The notes under the pieces are model-generated. The model saw nothing but the letters and a program-made list of their open reading frames with translations. It was not told the origin of the DNA and searched no databases. The translations under genes were made by a program, and so were the position numbers. A stretch of 64,000 bases of DNA. It comes from Paracoccus luteus (lineage in GTDB: Bacteria; Pseudomonadota; Alphaproteobacteria; Rhodobacterales; Rhodobacteraceae). Location of the stretch: NCBI RefSeq assembly GCF_004522155.1, contig NZ_SDEA01000007.1, positions 1 through 64,000 on the forward strand. The letters are read 5' to 3'. Shown here piece after piece: positions 45,341 through 55,462 of this stretch (positions within the stretch are counted from its first letter, which is position 1; every line of letters starts with the position of its first letter).

Positions 45341-46594
45341 ATGACCCTTTCCTTCACCCGCATCGCGCTGTCCGCCGCGATGATCGCCCTGCTGGGGTCA
45401 TGCGGCATGGCCGTGCGATCCGCCGGTCCCGTCGGCGGCGGCGACCTGACCCCCGCCCCCATTCCCGCCGCCTCGGCCCAGGACGAGGCCGGGCTGCAGC
45501 GCTGGGTCCAGAACTTCCGCCCGCGCGCGCTGTCGCGCGGCATCACGCCCGCGACCTTCGACCGGTCGATGGCCATCGCGCGCTTCAACCCCGACGTGGT
45601 GCGGCTGGACCGCAAGCAGGCCGAGTTCTCGCGCCCCGTATGGCTGTATCTGGACAGCGCCGTGTCCGACGTCCGCATCGCCACCGGCCGGCAGATGCTG
45701 GCCCAGCACGGCCGCACCCTGGCCGCGATCGAGGCGCGCTATGGCGTCCCGCGCGAGATCGTGCTGGCCGTCTGGGGGATGGAATCGAACTTTGGCGCCA
45801 ACCGCGGGCGCACCCAGATCATCCCGGCGCTGGCGACCCTGGCCTATGACGGCCGCCGCGCCGAGATGTTCGAGAACCAGCTTGTCGCCGCGCTGCGCAT
45901 CATCCAGGCGGGCGACACCGACCCCGCGCATCTGCTGGGGTCGTGGGCGGGGGCGATGGGGCACACCCAGTTCATGCCGACGTCGTTCCTGGAATACGCC
46001 GTCGATTTCACCGGCGACGGGCGCCGCGACATCTGGTCGGACGACCCGACCGACAGCCTGGCATCGACCGCCGCCTATCTGGCCCGCAACGGCTGGGCGC
46101 GCGGCCAGGCTTGGGGAACCGAGGTGGACCTGCCGTCGGGGTTCAGCGCCGTGGGCAAGGGCACGCGGCGGTCGTCGGCCCAGTGGGCCGCGTCGGGCGT
46201 CACCCGCAAGGGCGGGGGCGCGCTGCCCAGTGGCACCGGCTCGATCATCCGGCCGGCGGGGGCGCGCGGGCCGGCGTTCCTGATCCTCGACAACTTCCGG
46301 TCGATCCTGCGCTACAACAACTCGGACAACTATGCGCTTGGCGTGGCCTATCTGGGCGAGGCGATCGCCGGCCGGCAGGGCATCACCGGCGCCTGGCCGC
46401 GCAGCGACCGGCCGCTGTCGAACGCCGAGCGGATGGAGATCCAGCGCCATCTGGCCCGCCGCGGCTTTTATGCCGACGAGATCGACGGCAAGATGGGGTC
46501 CGGCACGATGGAGGCGATCGCCGCCTTCCAGCGGTCCATCGGGGTCGCGCCGGACGGCTATCCCACCTCGATCCTGCTGGGGCAGCTGCGCTGA
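45341..46594 (+). CDS. Membrane-bound lytic murein transglycosylase B-like lipoprotein
   Basis: The 417-residue protein has a lipoprotein signal with lipobox LLGSC (Cys21), the MltB/SLT_2 catalytic domain with Glu148 in VWGMESNFG and GAMGHTQFMPTSFLEYAVDFTGDG further on, and a C-terminal peptidoglycan-binding domain at about 348-415 (MEIQRHLARRGFYADEIDGKMG). It cleaves glycan strands with 1,6-anhydro product formation at the outer membrane. The ATG at 45341 puts the signal peptide in the right place. The frame is open a little upstream. Confidence 0.93.
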   Translation: MTLSFTRIALSAAMIALLGSCGMAVRSAGPVGGGDLTPAPIPAASAQDEAGLQRWVQNFRPRALSRGITPATFDRSMAIARFNPDVVRLDRKQAEFSRPVWLYLDSAVSDVRIATGRQMLAQHGRTLAAIEARYGVPREIVLAVWGMESNFGANRGRTQIIPALATLAYDGRRAEMFENQLVAALRIIQAGDTDPAHLLGSWAGAMGHTQFMPTSFLEYAVDFTGDGRRDIWSDDPTDSLASTAAYLARNGWARGQAWGTEVDLPSGFSAVGKGTRRSSAQWAASGVTRKGGGALPSGTGSIIRPAGARGPAFLILDNFRSILRYNNSDNYALGVAYLGEAIAGRQGITGAWPRSDRPLSNAERMEIQRHLARRGFYADEIDGKMGSGTMEAIAAFQRSIGVAPDGYPTSILLGQLR

Positions 46595-46599
46595 GACGC

Positions 46600-46632
46600 G
46601 GGCGCGGGCGGCAGAACGTGCCGTCCGCGCCC
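46600..46632 (+). terminator. Strong hairpin after the lytic transglycosylase gene
   Basis: Fourteen-base arms (46600-46613 and 46619-46632) with one G-T wobble and a five-base loop begin six bases after the stop. The downstream tail is AT-rich (ACGTTAACGAAATC) but without a T run. Confidence 0.7.
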
Positions 46633-46695
46633 ACGTTAACGAAATCTTCAGGGTTTGTCCCCTAGACCGCTGTCAGGCAGCGAAAGGGACAAGCC

Positions 46696-47076
46696 ATGAC
46701 ACTCGACACCCAACAGCAGATGCTGATCGAACAGCGCGTCACCAATGACGCGAAATCGCCTGTCGTCGCCTATCTGCTGGCGATCTTTCTGGGCGGCTTT
46801 GGCGCGCATCGGTTCTATCTGGGACGCACGGGCAGCGGGGCGGCGATCCTGATCCTGTGGATTCTGGGATGGCTGACGCTGGCCTTTGTGGTGGGCGCGT
46901 TCCTGCTGCTGATCGTGGGTGTCTGGGTGCTGGTGGATTTGTTCCTGATCCCCGGCATGGTCGAACGGGACCGGGTCCGGCTGCGGTCCACGCTGCGCGA
47001 GGATCTGATGGCGGTAACGGGCGCACGGCCCGCTGTGACGCGGGACGCCGGCCCGGCGGCGCTGCCGCAGCCGTAA
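46696..47076 (+). CDS. TM2 domain-containing protein
   Basis: The 126-residue protein has a TM2 domain: KSPVVAYLLAIFLGGFGAHRFYLGRT near residues 20-45 with its G-x-H-R-F-Y-L signature, then two helices (about 47-62 and 64-83) and the D-x-F-x-I-P segment VDLFLIPGMVERDR. A 35-residue hydrophilic tail follows. The function of bacterial TM2 proteins is unclear. The start at 46696 follows an AAGGGAC box. Confidence 0.9.
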   Translation: MTLDTQQQMLIEQRVTNDAKSPVVAYLLAIFLGGFGAHRFYLGRTGSGAAILILWILGWLTLAFVVGAFLLLIVGVWVLVDLFLIPGMVERDRVRLRSTLREDLMAVTGARPAVTRDAGPAALPQP

Positions 47077-47121
47077 GGACGCGACCGGCCCCGTTCCGTG
47101 CGGCGCAGGACGGCGGAACGA

Positions 47122-47153
47122 CGGCCCCGCGGCGGGGTTCCGCCCCGGGGCCG
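47122..47153. terminator. Bidirectional hairpin between the TM2 gene and dapD
   Basis: Seven-base arms (47122-47128 and 47147-47153) enclose a second GC stem-loop at 47131-47146. It lies between two convergent stops (47076 and 47164) and can serve both. Confidence 0.65.
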
Positions 47154-47163
47154 GGCGGCTGCG

Positions 47164-47991
47164 TCAGTCGCGCAGCAGTTCGTTGATCGAGGTCTTGCTG
47201 CGGGTCCGCGCGTCCACCCGCTTGACGATCACCGCGCAGTAAAGATGCACGCCGTTCCTGGACGGCAGCGATCCCGCGACGACGACGGACCCGGCGGGCA
47301 CCTCGCCATAGGTCACCTCGCCGGTGTCGCGGTCCAGGATCTTGGTGGACTGGCCGATGAAGACGCCCATCCCCAGAACCGATCCTTCGCGGACGATCAC
47401 GCCCTCGACCACCTCGGACCGGGCGCCGATGAAGCAGTCGTCCTCGATGATGGTCGGGCCGGCCTGCATGGGTTCCAGCACGCCGCCGATTCCGACGCCG
47501 CCCGACAGATGGACGCGCTTGCCGATCTGGGCGCAGCTGCCGACGGTGGCCCAGGTATCGACCATCGTGCCCTCATCGACGTAAGCGCCAAGGTTGACGA
47601 AGCTGGGCATCAGCACGACGCCCTTGGCGATGAACGCCGACTTGCGCACGACGCAGCTGGGGACGGCGCGGAACCCGGCCGCGCGCCACTGGTCGTCGCC
47701 CCAGCCCGCGAACTTGCTGTCCACCTTGTCCCACCAGCCGCCCCCCTGCGGGCCGCCCGCCTGCATCTCCATGTCCTTCAGCCGGAACCCCAGCAGGACG
47801 GCCTTTTTCGCCCACTGGTTGACGTGCCAGCGCCCGTCCGGCTGGCGTTCGGCGACGCGCAGCGCGCCCCGGTCCAGCGCGTCCAGCGTCGCCTCGATCG
47901 CCTCGCGCGTCTCGCCGGTCGTGGCGGGGGTGATCGCGTCCCGCGCGTCCCACGCGGCTTCGATGACGGTTTCCAGCGCGGCGTTCGACAT
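47164..47991 (-). CDS. dapD: Tetrahydrodipicolinate N-succinyltransferase DapD
   Basis: The 275-residue left-handed beta-helix acyltransferase has hexapeptide repeats through the middle ([49 protein letters not shown]) and the C-terminal SINELLRD typical of the family. It succinylates tetrahydrodipicolinate in lysine/meso-diaminopimelate synthesis. The ATG at 47991 follows GGAG. It is divergent from the LOG gene with 97 bases between. Confidence 0.96.
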   Translation of the reverse strand: MSNAALETVIEAAWDARDAITPATTGETREAIEATLDALDRGALRVAERQPDGRWHVNQWAKKAVLLGFRLKDMEMQAGGPQGGGWWDKVDSKFAGWGDDQWRAAGFRAVPSCVVRKSAFIAKGVVLMPSFVNLGAYVDEGTMVDTWATVGSCAQIGKRVHLSGGVGIGGVLEPMQAGPTIIEDDCFIGARSEVVEGVIVREGSVLGMGVFIGQSTKILDRDTGEVTYGEVPAGSVVVAGSLPSRNGVHLYCAVIVKRVDARTRSKTSINELLRD

Positions 47992-48088
47992 GGCGGCTCC
48001 TTCAGGCGGTCGGGTGGAAATCTTTACCATTGGCCTATAAGCGGGGGGTCAGGGCCGCGCAACGCCGCTGGCCAGCTTTGAGGTTTGC

Positions 48089-48925
48089 ATGACGTCACCG
48101 CCCCCCGACGACGACGCCCGCCACACCCTGCGCCACAGCGAGCAGGACGCCATCGTCGCCGCCCGCGACCCCGACACGCCGCAGACCCGCGCGCCGTCCT
48201 ATCGGCTGGCGTTCATGGATACCGAGTTCCTGCTGCGCGAGGAGCTGCGCCCGGTCCGGCTGCAGCTGGAGCTGCTGAAGCCGCAGATGGTGATGGACGA
48301 ACGCGGCGTCGTGTCCACCGTGGTGATGTTCGGCGGCGCGCGCATCCCCGCGCCGCAGGATGCCGGCCGCGCGCGCACGCCGACGTTGGCCGCGCTGTCC
48401 AGCTATTACGCCGAGGCCGAGCGTTTCGCGCGGCTGATCACCGAACGGTCCATCGCCTGCTATGGCCGCGAATGGGTGATCTGCACCGGCGGCGGTCCCG
48501 GCGTGATGGAGGCGGGGAACAAGGGCGCCCATGACGCCGGCGGGCAGTCCATCGGGCTGGGCATCGTGCTGCCGCACGAGCAGGCGCCGAACCTGTATGT
48601 GACGCCGGATCTTGCGTTCAATTTTCACTATTTCGCCATCCGCAAGATGCATTTCCTGATGCGCGCCCGCGCCATCACGGTGTTTCCCGGCGGGTTCGGC
48701 ACGCTGGACGAGATGTTCGAGGCGCTGACCCTGATCCAGACCGGCCGGATGCGCCCGGTCCCGTTCCTGCTGTTCGGGACCGAGTTCTGGAATCGCATCA
48801 TCGACTGGCAGGCGCTGGCCGACGCCGGCACCATCAGCCCCGAGGATCTGGCGCTGATGACCTTTGTGGACACCGCCGACCAGGCGATGGCCGCCATCGA
48901 CGCCTTTGACCACGGCGCGGGCTGA
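48089..48925 (+). CDS. LOG family protein (TIGR00730 Rossmann fold)
   Basis: The 278-residue protein has an extra N-terminal segment of about 70 residues and then the LOG domain: VVMFGGARIPAP near 72-83, CTGGGPGVMEAGNKGAH near 132-148 and VFPGGFGTLDEMFEALT near 194-210. Such proteins hydrolyse nucleoside 5'-monophosphates (cytokinin-activating in plants, AMP nucleosidase-like in bacteria). The long form with an extended N-terminus resembles the proteobacterial type II group; the physiological role is unknown. Confidence 0.9.
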   Translation: MTSPPPDDDARHTLRHSEQDAIVAARDPDTPQTRAPSYRLAFMDTEFLLREELRPVRLQLELLKPQMVMDERGVVSTVVMFGGARIPAPQDAGRARTPTLAALSSYYAEAERFARLITERSIACYGREWVICTGGGPGVMEAGNKGAHDAGGQSIGLGIVLPHEQAPNLYVTPDLAFNFHYFAIRKMHFLMRARAITVFPGGFGTLDEMFEALTLIQTGRMRPVPFLLFGTEFWNRIIDWQALADAGTISPEDLALMTFVDTADQAMAAIDAFDHGAG

Positions 48926-48936
48926 ACCGGCCCGCG

Positions 48937-50046
48937 TCAGCCCAGGTCGGGCAGGCGCTGGGGTTCGTGGATGGGACAGCCGGTCAGCGCGCTGCGATGG
49001 GCGGCGGCGACCGGATAGACGTGACGGCGGGCGCGCATGACATTGCCCAGTGGCCGATGCGCCTCGATCCCGCGCCACGGGCGAAAGGCGATGGTTTCGT
49101 CCACGATGGCCGAACGCTCTGCGCTCCACGCCTGCTGCGCGGGAACGGTCAGGGTGGCGACGGGCTGAAAGGGCGACTGTTCCTCGGGCCACTCGACCGA
49201 GGCATCCTCGACCGGCATGGTGTCCAGGTCGCGGCACAGCTGCACCTCGACCGTCCAAGCCCCGCCCTGCCCGGCCAGCGCGGCGATCACCGCCGCGCGG
49301 ATGGCGTCCGGGTCGTCCAGGTCGATGCGGTCATCGCTCAGCGCCCGAAAGCTGGCCGAGGCCGGCACCACCCGCAGCTTGGCGATATGATCGCCGTGCC
49401 GCAGCGGCACCTGCGTGAAATAGCTTTCCCCCAGCGGGTTGGTCGGCTGATAGCCCCCGAACGCCCCCAGCGCCGCGCTTTTCAGGCCGACCGCCTCGAT
49501 CGCGCGCTCGACCGGACGCAGCACCGCCGACAGCGCCGCCTTGGCCCATTCGGCCCGCTCGGTCGTCAGCGCCAAGGGCTTGAGGTTGCCCAGGAACGCC
49601 TTGGCCGTCGGGACCGAGAACACCGGCCCCCCCGCCATCAGGAAATCCTGCGTGGTCTCGCCCTCGGACCCCGGCAGGCGGTCGCCCTGCACGCCGAAAA
49701 CCTTGATCGCGATCCCGCGGGGCAGCGAGACGCTGTCGCGCAGCACGTCGCCGGGGATGGTCGATATCCGCACCAGCGCCTGATGGTCGCCGGGCGCGGC
49801 AAAGATCCCTTGCGCAAGTTCGGGGGCGAGACCCTCGTGGATGCGCAGCGTGGCTTGCAGGATCGCGTGGCTTTTCGCGTGCACGGACCGGACCGCGTGG
49901 CCGTCCACCTTGTGCGTGCGGTCGATGATATACCGCATCTGTTCGGCGATCTTGCGGGCGACCTCGTCCTCGTCGGGCTGGACCTTTTCGACATCGGGCG
50001 AAAAGCGGACGGGTGGGGCAAGGTCTGGTGGGACAAAATCGGGCAC
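48937..50046 (-). CDS. Catalase-fold heme protein, atypical (y4iL-like)
   Basis: The 369-residue protein matches a divergent branch of the catalase superfamily. RSVHAKSHAILQATLRI near residues 53-69 holds the distal histidine, the LRDSVSLPRGIAIKVFGV core strands lie near 101-118, and DFLMAGGPVFSV near 133-144 carries the segment that replaces the usual F-x-x-N-x-P-x-F-F motif. The proximal tyrosine motif (R-x-x-x-Y) is not obvious: the C-terminal segment reads IEAHRPLGNVMRARRHVYPVAA. Catalase or peroxidase activity is therefore uncertain. It converges with the LOG gene. Confidence 0.8.
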   Translation of the reverse strand: MPDFVPPDLAPPVRFSPDVEKVQPDEDEVARKIAEQMRYIIDRTHKVDGHAVRSVHAKSHAILQATLRIHEGLAPELAQGIFAAPGDHQALVRISTIPGDVLRDSVSLPRGIAIKVFGVQGDRLPGSEGETTQDFLMAGGPVFSVPTAKAFLGNLKPLALTTERAEWAKAALSAVLRPVERAIEAVGLKSAALGAFGGYQPTNPLGESYFTQVPLRHGDHIAKLRVVPASASFRALSDDRIDLDDPDAIRAAVIAALAGQGGAWTVEVQLCRDLDTMPVEDASVEWPEEQSPFQPVATLTVPAQQAWSAERSAIVDETIAFRPWRGIEAHRPLGNVMRARRHVYPVAAAHRSALTGCPIHEPQRLPDLG

Positions 50047-50112
50047 GGGCGTTCTCCTGACGGGGCGCAGGCGAAAGCGGCGGCGGCGCCGTCGGGTTCC
50101 ATGCGGGGCGGG

Positions 50113-50589
50113 TCAGGCGCGGTGATAGGGCGAACCGGCCAGGATCGTCGCGGCGCGGTAGAGTTGTTCGGCCAGCATGACGCGCGCCAGCATGTGCGGC
50201 CAGACCATCGCCCCGAACGACAGGACCAGATCGGCGCGGTCGCGCAGGGTCGCGTCCAGCCCGTCCGCGCCGCCGATCAGGGCCACGGCGTCGGACCGCC
50301 CGTCGTCGCGCCAGCGCGCCAGCACGGCGGCGAAATCGGGCGAGGACAACAGCCGCCCGCGTTCGTCCAGCGCGATGACGGCGGCGCCCTGGGGAATCTG
50401 GCGGGCCAGCAGGGCTGCCTCGGCGGTCTTGCCGACGCCGCGGCGATCCTCGACCTCGGCCAGTTCGGCCGGGCCTAGGCCCAGCGGGCGTCCGGTCTGG
50501 GCGAACCGCGCCAGATAGTCGTCGATCAGCGTGCGTTCCGGCGCACGGGCGGCCAGCCGGCCGACCGCGGCGATACGGACGCGCAGCAT
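50113..50589 (-). CDS. rlmH: 23S rRNA (pseudouridine1915-N3)-methyltransferase RlmH
   Basis: This 158-residue SPOUT-class protein has IALDERGRLLSSPDFA near 93-108, VALIGGADGLDATL near 122-135, and the trefoil-knot end SFGAMVWPHMLARVMLAEQLYRA near 144-158 by pattern. It methylates pseudouridine 1915 in helix 69. The end SPYHRA is the invariant RlmH C-terminus. It is the second gene of rsfS-rlmH, 10 bases after rsfS, a common arrangement linking ribosome maturation factors. Confidence 0.95.
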   Translation of the reverse strand: MLRVRIAAVGRLAARAPERTLIDDYLARFAQTGRPLGLGPAELAEVEDRRGVGKTAEAALLARQIPQGAAVIALDERGRLLSSPDFAAVLARWRDDGRSDAVALIGGADGLDATLRDRADLVLSFGAMVWPHMLARVMLAEQLYRAATILAGSPYHRA

Positions 50590-50599
50590 GGGCCGGGCG

Positions 50600-51004
50600 T
50601 CAGTTGGCCACGGGCATCGCGGCGTCGCGTGCCGCGTCCGACCGCAGTGCGCCCAGCGCGTCGGTCGGCATCCACATCTTCTCCAGCTGATAGAACTCGC
50701 GCACCTCGGGGCGGAAGACGTGGACGATGACGTCGTCGGTGTCGATCAGCACCCAGTCGCCGGTGTCCTTGCCCTCGACACGGGCGGTGCGGCCGGTGGC
50801 CTGCTTCAGCCGCTCGACCAGCTTTTCGGCGATGGCGCCGACCTGGCGCGCGCTGCGCCCGGACGCGATCACCATGTGGTCGGCCATTGCAGACCGCCCG
50901 CGCAGGTCGATGGAAACGATATCCTCGGCCTTGTCGTCATCAAGCGAGGCAAGGACGCGGGCCAGCGTGTCGTCGCTGGTATCCGCGGCGGTCGCGGTCG
51001 GCAC
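50600..51004 (-). CDS. rsfS: Ribosomal silencing factor RsfS
   Basis: The 134-residue Iojap-family protein has KAEDIVSIDLRGRSAMADHMVIASGRSARQ near residues 25-54 and GDWVLIDTDDVIVHVFRPEVREFYQLEKMW near 83-112. It binds uL14 and blocks subunit joining when nutrients are low. The apparent start is GTG at 51004, without a strong ribosome-binding site, so the N-terminus is uncertain by a few residues. Confidence 0.93.
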   Translation of the reverse strand: MPTATAADTSDDTLARVLASLDDDKAEDIVSIDLRGRSAMADHMVIASGRSARQVGAIAEKLVERLKQATGRTARVEGKDTGDWVLIDTDDVIVHVFRPEVREFYQLEKMWMPTDALGALRSDAARDAAMPVAN

Positions 51005-51082
51005 GATTGCCGACGGGACGGTATTGGACAGGGTTCATCCTCCGGTCATCGCGCCGATCTCCCCCGGCGCAGGGGCGTGCAT

Positions 51083-51110
51083 AATGTAGCACGGATTCTG
51101 CGCCTCTCAA
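51083..51110 (-). promoter_or_regulatory. Possible sigma-70-type promoter for rsfS-rlmH
   Basis: On the minus strand TTGAGA (51110-51105) and TACATT (51088-51083) are 16 bases apart, about 80 bases upstream of rsfS. The same 283-base gap (51005-51287) must also carry the promoter of the divergent glycosyltransferase gene, which I could not place. Confidence 0.4.
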
Positions 51111-51287
51111 TGCGCGCAAGGGAAATTGCATCGAAAACAGGCGGCGTCCGGCCGCGGCGGCGGCCCGGCGGCGCGGGGCGGCGGGCGGAAAACCGTGCGG
51201 TTGCATCCGCTTGCCCGGATTTTTCCTATGGGGGCCGGGCCGGCCGTGCTAGGGTCCGGTGCGGCGCGGCGCGGGATCAAGGGTGCT

Positions 51288-52505
51288 ATGGTGTTGAAGG
51301 TGCTTTACACGGCCGGTCCGGGCAACGCCTTCCAGACCTTTCGCATGTGGGCGCGGGGCGAACACGATCTGGTCGTGTCGCACGTCGGCTATTCCCGCCA
51401 GATGTACGAGGCGCTGGCCCGGCACGGCGCGGCGGCCCGCATCACCTGCACCTATGCCGACGACGACGAGCAGAACTTTGGCGGCATCTCGGTCGTGCGC
51501 AGGCCCGACCCGTCGCAGGGCCGGTCGGGGCTGGCGTTTCACCGCAGTCTTTACCAGAAGGCCCGGATGAACATGCGCGACGCGCTGGATTTCGGCGCCA
51601 ATGTCGTCATCATCGGCGAGGACACGATCCCCGCCCATTACGCCCCCCTGCGCCGGCGCGGCGTGACGGTGGTGCAGGCCCTGCACACGCGCCTGTGGCG
51701 CGAGGACCGGCCGCTCAGCCTGATGCAGCGCCTGCGGATGCGCGGCTATCGCAAGGGCTATTCCAACGGCGCCACCCCGGTGCTGAGTTCGTCTGACGCC
51801 GTCACCGCGCAGGTCGAGCGGCTGGCGGGCGCGGGCGCCACCCCCATCGTCGAGTTCCTGCCGCTGTATCACACCGACCACTACAGCGGCCTGCCCGCGC
51901 CGGATCTGGACGCGACCCGCCTGCAGATCATGTTCATCGGCCGGGTCGAACCCAGCAAGGGCGCGCTGGACCTGGTCGAGATCGCCCGCCGCCTGCTGGC
52001 CCAGGGGGTCGATTTCGGGTTCCACATCTGCGGCATCGGCGGCGCGCTGGACGAGATGCAGGCGATGGTCGCGCAGCAGGGCCTGACCGACCGCTTTGTC
52101 TTCCACGGCTGGTGCGACCGCAGCGCGCTGCGTCACGTGATGACGCAGTGCCATGTCTCGATCGTGCCGACCCGCGCGGATTTCATCGAGGGGTTCAACC
52201 AGATCGTCGTCGAATCCGTCTTGTCCGGGCGGCCGGCGGTGGCGTCCAGCGTCTGCCCGGCGGTGAATTACGTGGGCGGCGCCGTGGACATCGTTCCGGC
52301 GGACGATGTTGCCGGCTATGCCGCGGCGCTGGCCGCGCTTGACCGCGACCGGGCGGGGCTGGCGGCGCGGATCGCGGCCTGCGGCCCTGCCGGCGCGCGC
52401 TTCATGGATGCGGCCAATTCCTTCGGCAGCGCGCTGGACGAGGTGTTCGACGCCTGGCGCGAACGCCGCCCGATCCGCGACCGGCGCATCGCCGCCGCCG
52501 CCTGA
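51288..52505 (+). CDS. Glycosyltransferase, GT4-like family
   Basis: This 405-residue GT-B enzyme has a C-terminal nucleotide-sugar domain with IMFIGRVEPSKGALDLVEIARRL near residues 214-236 and FHGWCDRSALRHVMTQCHVSIVPTRADFIEGFNQIVVES near 270-308, including the E-x7-E motif that binds the donor. The acceptor is unknown; cell-surface polysaccharide is plausible. AAGGG lies five bases before the ATG at 51288, whereas the open frame begins earlier (51126) in Gly/Arg-rich, probably untranslated sequence. It stands alone and is divergent from rsfS. Confidence 0.88.
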   Translation: MVLKVLYTAGPGNAFQTFRMWARGEHDLVVSHVGYSRQMYEALARHGAAARITCTYADDDEQNFGGISVVRRPDPSQGRSGLAFHRSLYQKARMNMRDALDFGANVVIIGEDTIPAHYAPLRRRGVTVVQALHTRLWREDRPLSLMQRLRMRGYRKGYSNGATPVLSSSDAVTAQVERLAGAGATPIVEFLPLYHTDHYSGLPAPDLDATRLQIMFIGRVEPSKGALDLVEIARRLLAQGVDFGFHICGIGGALDEMQAMVAQQGLTDRFVFHGWCDRSALRHVMTQCHVSIVPTRADFIEGFNQIVVESVLSGRPAVASSVCPAVNYVGGAVDIVPADDVAGYAAALAALDRDRAGLAARIAACGPAGARFMDAANSFGSALDEVFDAWRERRPIRDRRIAAAA

Positions 52506-52558
52506 CGCGGCGCTTGCCAAGGTTGCCTGACGGGGAAATCTTGCGTAGAACAGGCGTC

Positions 52559-52651
52559 ATGCGAGGATTCGTCTATTTCGACATCCATGACCGTGCCCGC
52601 CTGCCCGGCCGGTTCTATGGCGAAAGCCTGTCGATTACCGCCCGACTGTGA
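52559..52651 (+). CDS. Possible small ORF, 30 residues, upstream of leuC
   Basis: An ATG at 52559 opens a 30-residue frame beginning [17 protein letters not shown] and ending in TGA at 52651, right before two hairpins. It has no run of leucine codons, so it is not a classic leucine attenuator peptide. Whether it is translated is unknown. No better gene is seen between the glycosyltransferase stop (52505) and leuC. Confidence 0.3.
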   Translation: MRGFVYFDIHDRARLPGRFYGESLSITARL

Positions 52652-52657
52652 CGGACG

Positions 52658-52694
52658 CGGGCGCGACGTCGCGCCCGAGCCGCAGGCTGCGGCC
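52658..52694 (+). promoter_or_regulatory. Two adjacent hairpins in the leuC leader
   Basis: A perfect 20-base palindrome (52658-52677) is directly followed by a stem-loop with six-base arms (52679-52684 and 52688-52693) and then a pyrimidine-rich tract. The start of leuC lies 48 bases further on. The arrangement could be a terminator of the upstream unit or a leucine-region leader control; the sequence does not decide which. Confidence 0.5.
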
Positions 52695-52742
52695 CCTTCT
52701 GCCTTCGCACCCTTCCTGCCAGTCCTTCAGAAAGAACCAGCC

Positions 52743-54179
<1,437 letters not shown>

Positions 54180-54767
54180 TCAGCGCGGCCGGACGGCGCG
54201 GCCGCGGGGCTTCAGCAGGATCAGCGCGTTCAGCGCGATCAGGGCCAGCCCCGCGGTCTCGAACAGGAAATTGGACCGGACGCCGCCGAAATCCCGGTTG
54301 ATGAGCAGATCGACGTGATGAAACCCCACCGCGCGAACCAGCACGAATGCCGACACCACGACCAGCCCGGCAAGGGCCAGGCCGTTCTGGCGCAGGCTGC
54401 CGCGCAGGGTCAGCGCCAGCCCGCCCACCACCAGCACCGCCAGCGCCACCAGGCCTGCAATGAAGGCAAGCTGCACCTGCGCGCGGTTCTCGTACCAGCC
54501 CTGCGCGTGGGCCATGCAGCGCCCCGTGGCGGTCAGCGCGGTCTGCAGGTCAAGCTGTTTGTTCAGCGCAAGGAACCCCATCAGCGCCACCAGCAGCAGC
54601 CAGAACCCGCGCCCCGCCACGCGCGGCCGCCGGGCGGCCACGCGCCACGCCAGGGCGCAGCTTGCCAGATAGGCGGCCACCGTCAGCCAGCCCGTCAGCC
54701 CCGGATCGCCGATCCCCGGTTGCCAGCCCTGGCCCAGACAGGACCACACGGTCGCCGCAGATCCCAT
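54180..54767 (-). CDS. Integral membrane protein of unknown function
   Basis: The 195-residue product has five or six hydrophobic segments (about 27-44, 53-70, 97-117, 125-146, 165-185) with short charged loops, and conserved-looking [12 protein letters not shown] and [14 protein letters not shown] segments. It lies on the opposite strand between leuC and leuD. Its stop abuts the leuC stop. I do not recognise its family; the position between leucine genes recurs in relatives but does not reveal function. Confidence 0.68.
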   Translation of the reverse strand: MGSAATVWSCLGQGWQPGIGDPGLTGWLTVAAYLASCALAWRVAARRPRVAGRGFWLLLVALMGFLALNKQLDLQTALTATGRCMAHAQGWYENRAQVQLAFIAGLVALAVLVVGGLALTLRGSLRQNGLALAGLVVVSAFVLVRAVGFHHVDLLINRDFGGVRSNFLFETAGLALIALNALILLKPRGRAVRPR

Positions 54768-54856
54768 CGCCGTCGCCTTTCCGGCGACCAGGCGCCCTTG
54801 TAACCCATCGCCGGCCCTGCGCGGCCGGCCCCCGAAGATTACCTGCGAGGACAGAC

Positions 54857-55462
54857 ATGGACAAGTTCACCACCCTGACCGGCATCGCGGCGCCCATGCC
54901 GCTGGTCAACATCGACACCGACATGATCATCCCCAAACAGTTCCTGAAGACGATCCATCGTTCGGGTCTGGGCAAGAACCTGTTCGACGAGATGCGCTAT
55001 GCCCCCGACGGGACCGAGAACCCCGACTTCGTGCTGAACAGGCCCGCATACCGGGACGCGCAGATCATCGTGGCGGGCGACAACTTCGGCTGCGGGTCAT
55101 CGCGCGAACATGCGCCCTGGGCGCTCTTGGATTTCGGCATCCGCTGCGTGATCTCGACCAGCTTTGCCGACATCTTCTATAACAACTGCTTCAAGAACGG
55201 CATCCTGCCGATCGTCATGCCGCAGGATGCCGTGGATGCGCTGATGAAGGACGCCGAGAATGGCGCCAACGCCCGGCTGACCGTCGATCTGGAATCGCAG
55301 ACGGTGACGGCGCCGGACGGCACCGCCTGGCCGTTCGAGATGGACCCCCACCGCAAGCACTGCCTGCTGAACGGGCTGGACGACATCGGGCTGACGCTGG
55401 AAAAATCCGCCGCGATCCAGTCGTATGAGGCGCAGATCGCCCAGTCCCAGCCTTGGGTCTGA
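54857..55462 (+). CDS. leuD: 3-isopropylmalate dehydratase small subunit
   Basis: The 201-residue swivelling-domain subunit has [16 protein letters not shown] near 18-33 and [22 protein letters not shown] near 74-95. It joins LeuC to complete the isomerase. The ATG at 54857 follows TGCGAGGACAG, a good ribosome-binding site. The downstream EEP gene starts inside it. Confidence 0.97.
   Translation: MDKFTTLTGIAAPMPLVNIDTDMIIPKQFLKTIHRSGLGKNLFDEMRYAPDGTENPDFVLNRPAYRDAQIIVAGDNFGCGSSREHAPWALLDFGIRCVISTSFADIFYNNCFKNGILPIVMPQDAVDALMKDAENGANARLTVDLESQTVTAPDGTAWPFEMDPHRKHCLLNGLDDIGLTLEKSAAIQSYEAQIAQSQPWV

Noticed and set aside
52559-52651. Classic leucine attenuator peptide
   Set aside because: It has only three scattered leucines in 30 residues, not a run of leucine codons.
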